From contig JADGQU010000060.1 of assembly GCA_017881545.1 (NCBI GenBank), positions 1-9,915 of the forward strand: a stretch of DNA of 9,915 bases. The letters run 5' to 3'. The stretch's first letter is position 1. Each line of letters begins with the position of its first letter. The position numbers were made by a program, and so were the translations under genes. The DNA is from Gemmatimonadaceae bacterium. GTDB lineage: Bacteria; Gemmatimonadota; Gemmatimonadetes; Gemmatimonadales; Gemmatimonadaceae. The notes below the pieces were generated by a model that was given only the letters and a program-made list of their open reading frames with translations, did no database searches and was not told the DNA's origin. Of the stretch, positions 6,199 through 9,915 are shown one piece after another.

Positions 6199-6268
6199 GC
6201 ATCGCGGCTGGGCTCAGGCATCCACAAAAAAGAGTAAGCATCGCGGCTGGCCTCAGGCATCGACAAAA
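6189..6268. repeat. 39-bp tandem duplication spanning the zapA stop
   Basis: The 41-base stretch 6189-6229 recurs at 6228-6268 with only two G/C changes (6212 versus 6251, 6223 versus 6262), a period of 39. Each copy has the form aaaagagtaa-gcatcgcggctgg-ctcaggcat-acaaaa. The first copy carries the zapA end (AAA GAG TAA), and the period keeps frame, so the second copy repeats the same Lys-Glu-stop. Each copy also contains gcct-c-aggc-like complementarity. It may be a local duplication or two units of a dispersed intergenic repeat. Confidence 0.85.
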
Positions 6269-6407
6269 CCAAGGCGGGGGGCTGAAGGCTTCGCAGCCGA
6301 ATCGATGGGAGCTCCCGCCTGAGTTTGCTCTCGCCCAAACCGATAACCCACATTAGCTTAACCTCGACTACGCGACGACTTTCCGGCGCGTTAGGGGCCG
6401 CCTGTGG
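6269..6407 (+). ncRNA. Candidate 6S RNA or other structured RNA between zapA and rny
   Basis: The gap 6199-6437 (239 bases) lies directly after zapA, where 6S RNA (ssrS) is found in many proteobacteria and relatives. No protein-coding signal is visible. Bases 6269-6277 can pair with 6398-6407 (nine pairs, one bulge), closing a 139-base domain. The same 5' strand (6272-6278) can instead pair with 6314-6320, enclosing a GGCTG/CAGCC hairpin (6280-6298). I cannot recognise the 6S central bubble or give exact ends, so the boundaries are only those of the pairing. The call rests mainly on gene order; the region could equally be the rny 5' leader. Confidence 0.25.
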
Positions 6408-6437
6408 CACTTGCCGCGGGCCCAACATAGATCTGAC

Positions 6438-8027
6438 ATGACGAGCACTGCCTGGTTGGCCGCAGCTGGCATCCTTCTGTTTGCAATTGCCGGCGCGGTT
6501 TTTTTCTTTGTTGGGCGAAAGGCCGGTGGGAAAACGGAGCTCAAGCGCCAGCAGCTGGCGCATGCGACGGCGGAAGAAACAGCCAAGAGGATCGTTGGTG
6601 AGGCCGAGCGCGAGGGGGAGAGTCTTCGCAAGACCGGCATCCTGAGCGGCAAAGAAGAGCTGATGAAGCTCCGCGAAGTATGGGAAGCTGAGGTCCGCTC
6701 CCGCCGCGAAGAGATCGAGCGCGAGGAACGCAAGGTCGACGAGAAGGAAGGCCAGCTCAATCGCAAGTACGACCTGCTGGAGCAGCGCGAGCGCGAGGCC
6801 ACCCGCCGCACTGAGGCCCTCGGCAACAGTGAAAAGACCCTCGCCGATCGCGCGCAAGAGCTCGACAGGCTACTGGGTGAGGAGCGGCGCCGGCTGGAGC
6901 AGCTCGCCGGCCTCTCGGCTGGCGACGCCAAAGCTGAGCTGATGCATCGGATGGAGGAAGAGGCGCACGCCGACGCGGCGAACAAGATCCGCGAGATCCG
7001 CGAGACCGCCAAACGGAACGCCGAGCGAGAGGCGAAGAAGATCATCGCACTGGCGATCCAGAGAATCGCGGCCGAGCAGAGCGTCGAAGCCACAGTATCG
7101 GCAGTCTCGCTTCCCAACGACGAGATGAAGGGACGCATCATCGGCCGCGAGGGCAGGAACATTCGCGCGTTCGAGCTCGCCACGGGCGTCGACGTCATCA
7201 TCGACGACACACCCGACACTGTCGTGGTATCGTGCTTCGACCCGGTACGCCGCGAGGTTGCGCGTCTGTCGCTGGAGAAGCTCGTTGCCGACGGGCGCAT
7301 TCATCCCGGACGCATCGAAGAAGTCGTCAACAAGTCGAAGCTCGAGGTCGACGCATCGATCATCGAGACGGGTGAGCAGGCGGCGTACGAGAGCGGCGTG
7401 CACGGACTGCATCCGGAGCTGGTGAAGCTGATTGGGCGCATGCGCTGGCGCACGAGTTACGGGCAGAACATTCTGAATCACTCGAAGGAAGTCGCGTGGC
7501 TGGCGGGGATCATGTCTGCCGAGCTCGGACTCGATGTCGCGATGGCGCGCAGGGGCGCGTTGCTCCATGACATCGGCAAAGTGCTCACCCACGAGCACGA
7601 GGGAACCCACGTGCAGCTGGGCGTCGAGATGGCGACCAAGTACGGGGAGAACCCCATCGTCGTCAACTGCATCGCGGCGCACCACGACGATGTGCCCCAC
7701 GAGAGCGAGATATCGGTGCTCGTCCAGGCGGCCGATGCGATCTCCGGCGCGCGCCCCGGTGCGAGGCGCGAGGCGTTCGAGACCTACGTCAAGCGGCTCG
7801 AGGGTCTCGAGAAAATCGCGGCGAGCTACCGTGGAATCGAAAAGGTCTTCGCGATTCAGGCCGGCCGCGAAGTCCGCGTGATCGTGGTGCCCGAGGAGGT
7901 CGACGATCCGCGGATGGCATCGCTCACCGAGGAGATCGCGCGACGCATCGAGGCCGAGCTTCAGTACCCCGGGCAGATCAAGGTCGTACTGATCCGGGAG
8001 ACGAGAGCAGTCGACTTTGCCCGCTGA
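6438..8027 (+). CDS. rny: Ribonuclease Y
   Basis: RNase Y is a membrane-anchored endoribonuclease that starts bulk mRNA decay. From ATG at 6438 it has 529 residues, close to the family norm. A single N-terminal transmembrane helix (AWLAAAGILLFAIAGAVFFF, about 5-24) is followed by a long charged coiled coil (about 35-210). Next come a KH RNA-binding domain with GRIIGREGRNI (GxxG at 236-239) and an HD phosphohydrolase domain with His348, the LLHDIGK motif (His377-Asp378) and NCIAAHHDD. The C-terminal region carries FAIQAGREVRVIV. An in-frame TTG at 6411 would add nine residues. Neither start has a clear Shine-Dalgarno; I prefer ATG because the membrane helix then begins at once. Its 3' end overlaps folD by 11 bases. 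Confidence 0.95.
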   Translation: MTSTAWLAAAGILLFAIAGAVFFFVGRKAGGKTELKRQQLAHATAEETAKRIVGEAEREGESLRKTGILSGKEELMKLREVWEAEVRSRREEIEREERKVDEKEGQLNRKYDLLEQREREATRRTEALGNSEKTLADRAQELDRLLGEERRRLEQLAGLSAGDAKAELMHRMEEEAHADAANKIREIRETAKRNAEREAKKIIALAIQRIAAEQSVEATVSAVSLPNDEMKGRIIGREGRNIRAFELATGVDVIIDDTPDTVVVSCFDPVRREVARLSLEKLVADGRIHPGRIEEVVNKSKLEVDASIIETGEQAAYESGVHGLHPELVKLIGRMRWRTSYGQNILNHSKEVAWLAGIMSAELGLDVAMARRGALLHDIGKVLTHEHEGTHVQLGVEMATKYGENPIVVNCIAAHHDDVPHESEISVLVQAADAISGARPGARREAFETYVKRLEGLEKIAASYRGIEKVFAIQAGREVRVIVVPEEVDDPRMASLTEEIARRIEAELQYPGQIKVVLIRETRAVDFAR

Positions 8028-8901
8028 GCTGATCGATGGTCGCGCGATCGCAAAGAAAGTCCGCGCGGATGTGGCAGAACGGGCGAAGAAACTCTTAGCG
8101 CGCGGAGTGAGGCCAGGGCTCGCCGTGGTGCTGGTCGGCGACGACCCCGCGAGCGCGGTTTATACGAGCGCGAAAGCGAGGGCGGCGGAAGAAGCGGGGA
8201 TGTACAGCCTCAACGTGCGGCTGCCCGCTGACACATCGCAGGCCGACCTGTTGAGCCGAGTCTATGCCCTCAATGCGGATCCCAAAATCCACGGCATATT
8301 GGTACAGATGCCGCTGCCAAAGCAGATCGACTCCGACACCGTGATCAGGAGAATCAATCCGGCGAAGGACGTGGACGGATTTCATCCCGTGAATGTCGGA
8401 AAAATGTTGATTGGCGAGCGTGACGGATTCATTTCCTGCACGCCGGCGGGAATTCAGGTTCTGCTCAAAGAGTCGGGCGTGAAGACGCCAGGGAAGAACT
8501 GCGTCGTGATCGGGCGCAGCAATATCGTAGGCAAGCCGCTGGCGGCGCTCATGATGCAGGACAACGAGAACGCGAACTGCACCGTCACTGTCTGTCACCG
8601 CCACACGGCGGACCTCAAGGCCCACACCCGGGCCGCCGACATTCTGATCGTCGCCGCTGGGCGTCCCAACGTGGTTACGGCCGACATGGTGAAGCCGGGG
8701 GCGGTGGTGATCGACGTCGGGACCAACCGTGTCGCGGACCCGAGCTCGAAGACCGGCACAAGGCTGCAGGGCGATGTCGATTTCGAATCAGTCCGTAAGG
8801 TCGCGTCGAAGATGACGCCGGTTCCAGGCGGCGTTGGGCCGATGACGATCGCGATGCTGATGTCGAACACCGTTCGCGCAGCGGAGATGACGTCCCGATG
8901 A
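8017..8901 (+). CDS. folD: Bifunctional methylene-THF dehydrogenase / methenyl-THF cyclohydrolase
   Basis: FolD interconverts 5,10-methylene-, methenyl- and 10-formyl-tetrahydrofolate using NADP, feeding purine and formyl-Met-tRNA synthesis. The protein has 294 residues, the normal length. It shows the catalytic region SAVYTSAKARAAEEAG (Tyr49, Lys53), the signature HGILVQMPLP (92-101), NPAKDVDGFHPVN, the nucleotide-binding GRSNIVGKP (166-174) and the C-terminal signature TPVPGGVGPMT (from 267). The start TTG at 8017 gives MPAELIDGRAIAKKV, the usual FolD beginning. GAGAG (8003-8007) lies nine bases upstream within rny. The 11-base overlap with rny and the 4-base overlap (ATGA) with xseA imply coupled translation. 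Supplying formyl donors for initiation sits well beside infC, but the rny-folD-xseA link is probably just a shared transcript. Confidence 0.96.
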   Translation: MPAELIDGRAIAKKVRADVAERAKKLLARGVRPGLAVVLVGDDPASAVYTSAKARAAEEAGMYSLNVRLPADTSQADLLSRVYALNADPKIHGILVQMPLPKQIDSDTVIRRINPAKDVDGFHPVNVGKMLIGERDGFISCTPAGIQVLLKESGVKTPGKNCVVIGRSNIVGKPLAALMMQDNENANCTVTVCHRHTADLKAHTRAADILIVAAGRPNVVTADMVKPGAVVIDVGTNRVADPSSKTGTRLQGDVDFESVRKVASKMTPVPGGVGPMTIAMLMSNTVRAAEMTSR

Positions 8902-9915
8902 AAGCCGTGCCCTTCGATCTCTTCGCGGCTCCGCCCGCGCGCTCGGCGCTGGGCGCCGGGGCTGACAACCCAGTGTCTGTGGGCGACCTCGCACTGCATA
9001 CGCGCGAGCTGATCGAATCGCGGCTGCGCCCGGTTTGGGTTCGCGGCGAGATCACCGACTTCAAGTGTCACCGGAACGGACACTGGTACTTCTCGCTGCG
9101 GGACCGTGCCGCGCAGATTCGCTGCGTCGTCTGGGCGGGCGATCAGCAGCGGATTCCGGCGCCGCCGGACGATGGAATGCAGGTCGTGCTGTTCGGGCAG
9201 ATGACGGTCTATACGGCGCGCACGGATCTCCAGCTCAAGGTCACACGCATCGAGGCCGAGGGCGACGGGCTGTGGCGGAAAGCGATGGAGGTGACGCTGG
9301 CGAAGCTCCGGCGCGAGGGGCTGCTCGACGAAGCGCGCAAGCGAGCCCTTCCACACTTTCCGAAAATTGTCGCCGTCGTGACGAGCCCCGATGGAGCAGC
9401 GCTCAGAGATATCGTGGCAGTGATGCGAAAGCGAAACCTTGGCGCGCGTCTCGTTCTTTGTCCGACAAGGGTTCAGGGCGATGGAGCGGAGCTGGAAATC
9501 GCGGCCGCGCTGAGGCGCGTCGCGCGCTGGGGAAAGGCCGACGTCGTGATCGTCGGCCGAGGTGGTGGCAGCAAGGAAGATCTGTGGGCGTTCAACGATG
9601 AGCGCGTCGCGCGCGCGGTCGTGGCGTGCCCGGTTCCGGTCATCTCCGCCGTGGGGCACGAAGCGGACATCACGATCTGCGACGCGGTCGCCGACCTGCG
9701 CGCGCCGACACCATCCGCGGCGGCCGCGGCGGCATGTGCTTCGCGCGATGAGGTGAACAAGGCGCTCTCACTGGCGAAACGAAATCTGTCGGGTGCGTTG
9801 GTGGAGAGGATTCAATACGCCCGCCGCCATCTCGAAAAACTGGCGCGCTCAGTCGCGCAATCATCCACGCGAATGGTTGTGAGTAAGAGGGCGACACTAG
9901 GCACTTCGGCCGCGC
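8898..9915 (+). CDS. xseA: Exodeoxyribonuclease VII large subunit (3' end cut by window)
   Basis: Exonuclease VII degrades single-stranded DNA from both ends; XseA carries the catalytic domain and works with several XseB subunits. The frame from ATG at 8898 stays open to the window edge (339 codons seen). A proline/alanine-rich leader of about 28 residues precedes an OB-fold (VSVGDLALHTRELIESRL, VWVRGEITDFK, GHWYFSLRD, IRCVVW). The catalytic domain follows: FPKIVAVVTSPDGAALRDI, the signature GRGGGSKEDLWAFNDE, then ISAVGHEADITICDAVADLRAPTPSAAA. The last residues enter the helical region that binds XseB. The start overlaps the folD stop (ATGA); a weak GGAG lies 11 bases upstream. An xseB gene would be expected just beyond the edge. 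The identity is clear; the C-terminus is unseen. Confidence 0.95.
   Translation, partial: MKAVPFDLFAAPPARSALGAGADNPVSVGDLALHTRELIESRLRPVWVRGEITDFKCHRNGHWYFSLRDRAAQIRCVVWAGDQQRIPAPPDDGMQVVLFGQMTVYTARTDLQLKVTRIEAEGDGLWRKAMEVTLAKLRREGLLDEARKRALPHFPKIVAVVTSPDGAALRDIVAVMRKRNLGARLVLCPTRVQGDGAELEIAAALRRVARWGKADVVIVGRGGGSKEDLWAFNDERVARAVVACPVPVISAVGHEADITICDAVADLRAPTPSAAAAAACASRDEVNKALSLAKRNLSGALVERIQYARRHLEKLARSVAQSSTRMVVSKRATLGTSAA

Noticed and set aside
6168..6356. Plus-strand 62-codon frame with a repeated VSIAAGLRH peptide
   Set aside because: It starts inside zapA in another frame, and the peptide repeat is explained by the tandem DNA duplication. There is no ribosome binding site and no similarity to a known protein.
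5808..6857. 349-codon minus-strand open frame across zapA and the start of rny
   Set aside because: It is antisense to zapA and rny. Its internal peptide repeat is only the translated 39-bp tandem duplication, and no domain is recognisable.
8595..9659. 354-codon minus-strand open frame opposite folD and xseA
   Set aside because: It lies opposite two well-supported genes, has low-complexity composition, and lacks any family signature.

Overview
The window is a GC-rich chromosomal segment dominated by one plus-strand block of housekeeping genes. It runs infC-rpmI-rplT-pheS-pheT-(small coiled-coil gene)-zapA-rny-folD-xseA, and xseA is cut by the right edge. Protein character and gene order suggest a Gemmatimonadota (Gemmatimonas-like) bacterium. 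That assignment rests on remembered resemblance, not a search; a deltaproteobacterium-like lineage with the same pheT-zapB-zapA-6S-rny order is the alternative. I see no phage, plasmid, insertion sequence, CRISPR array or defence genes.

Layout. Bases 1-243 hold no gene. They contain short direct repeats and a long imperfect inverted repeat (34-219). A small VOC/glyoxalase-fold gene (244-669) lies on the minus strand, divergent from the main block. Bases 670-927 are the divergent intergenic region and the infC leader: a weak candidate promoter, a hairpin, a strong intrinsic terminator (873-908) and a ribosome binding site. IF-3 has no ATG/GTG/TTG start that preserves its conserved N-terminus. 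The best start is ATC at 928, recalling the AUU start of E. coli infC. L35 and L20 follow, then a 93-base gap with a strong hairpin, then the two PheRS subunits (GTG starts, 4-base overlap). A 98-residue coiled-coil protein in the usual zapB position overlaps pheT, and zapA follows with a TTG start. The zapA-rny gap carries a 39-base tandem duplication that includes the zapA stop codon, and it is the classical position for 6S RNA. Rny (RNase Y), FolD and XseA complete the block with overlapping or nearly overlapping junctions.

How the genes work together. infC-rpmI-rplT is the conserved translation operon that is commonly feedback-controlled through its leader. pheST supplies Phe-tRNA. The coiled-coil protein and ZapA probably act at the FtsZ ring. 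Rny is the membrane-anchored mRNA decay endonuclease. FolD makes one-carbon folates, and XseA is the large subunit of exonuclease VII. I found no convincing undescribed system. The points most worth checking are the infC start and attenuator, the structured repeats, the unresolved RNA candidate between zapA and rny, and a changed motif-3 residue in PheS.
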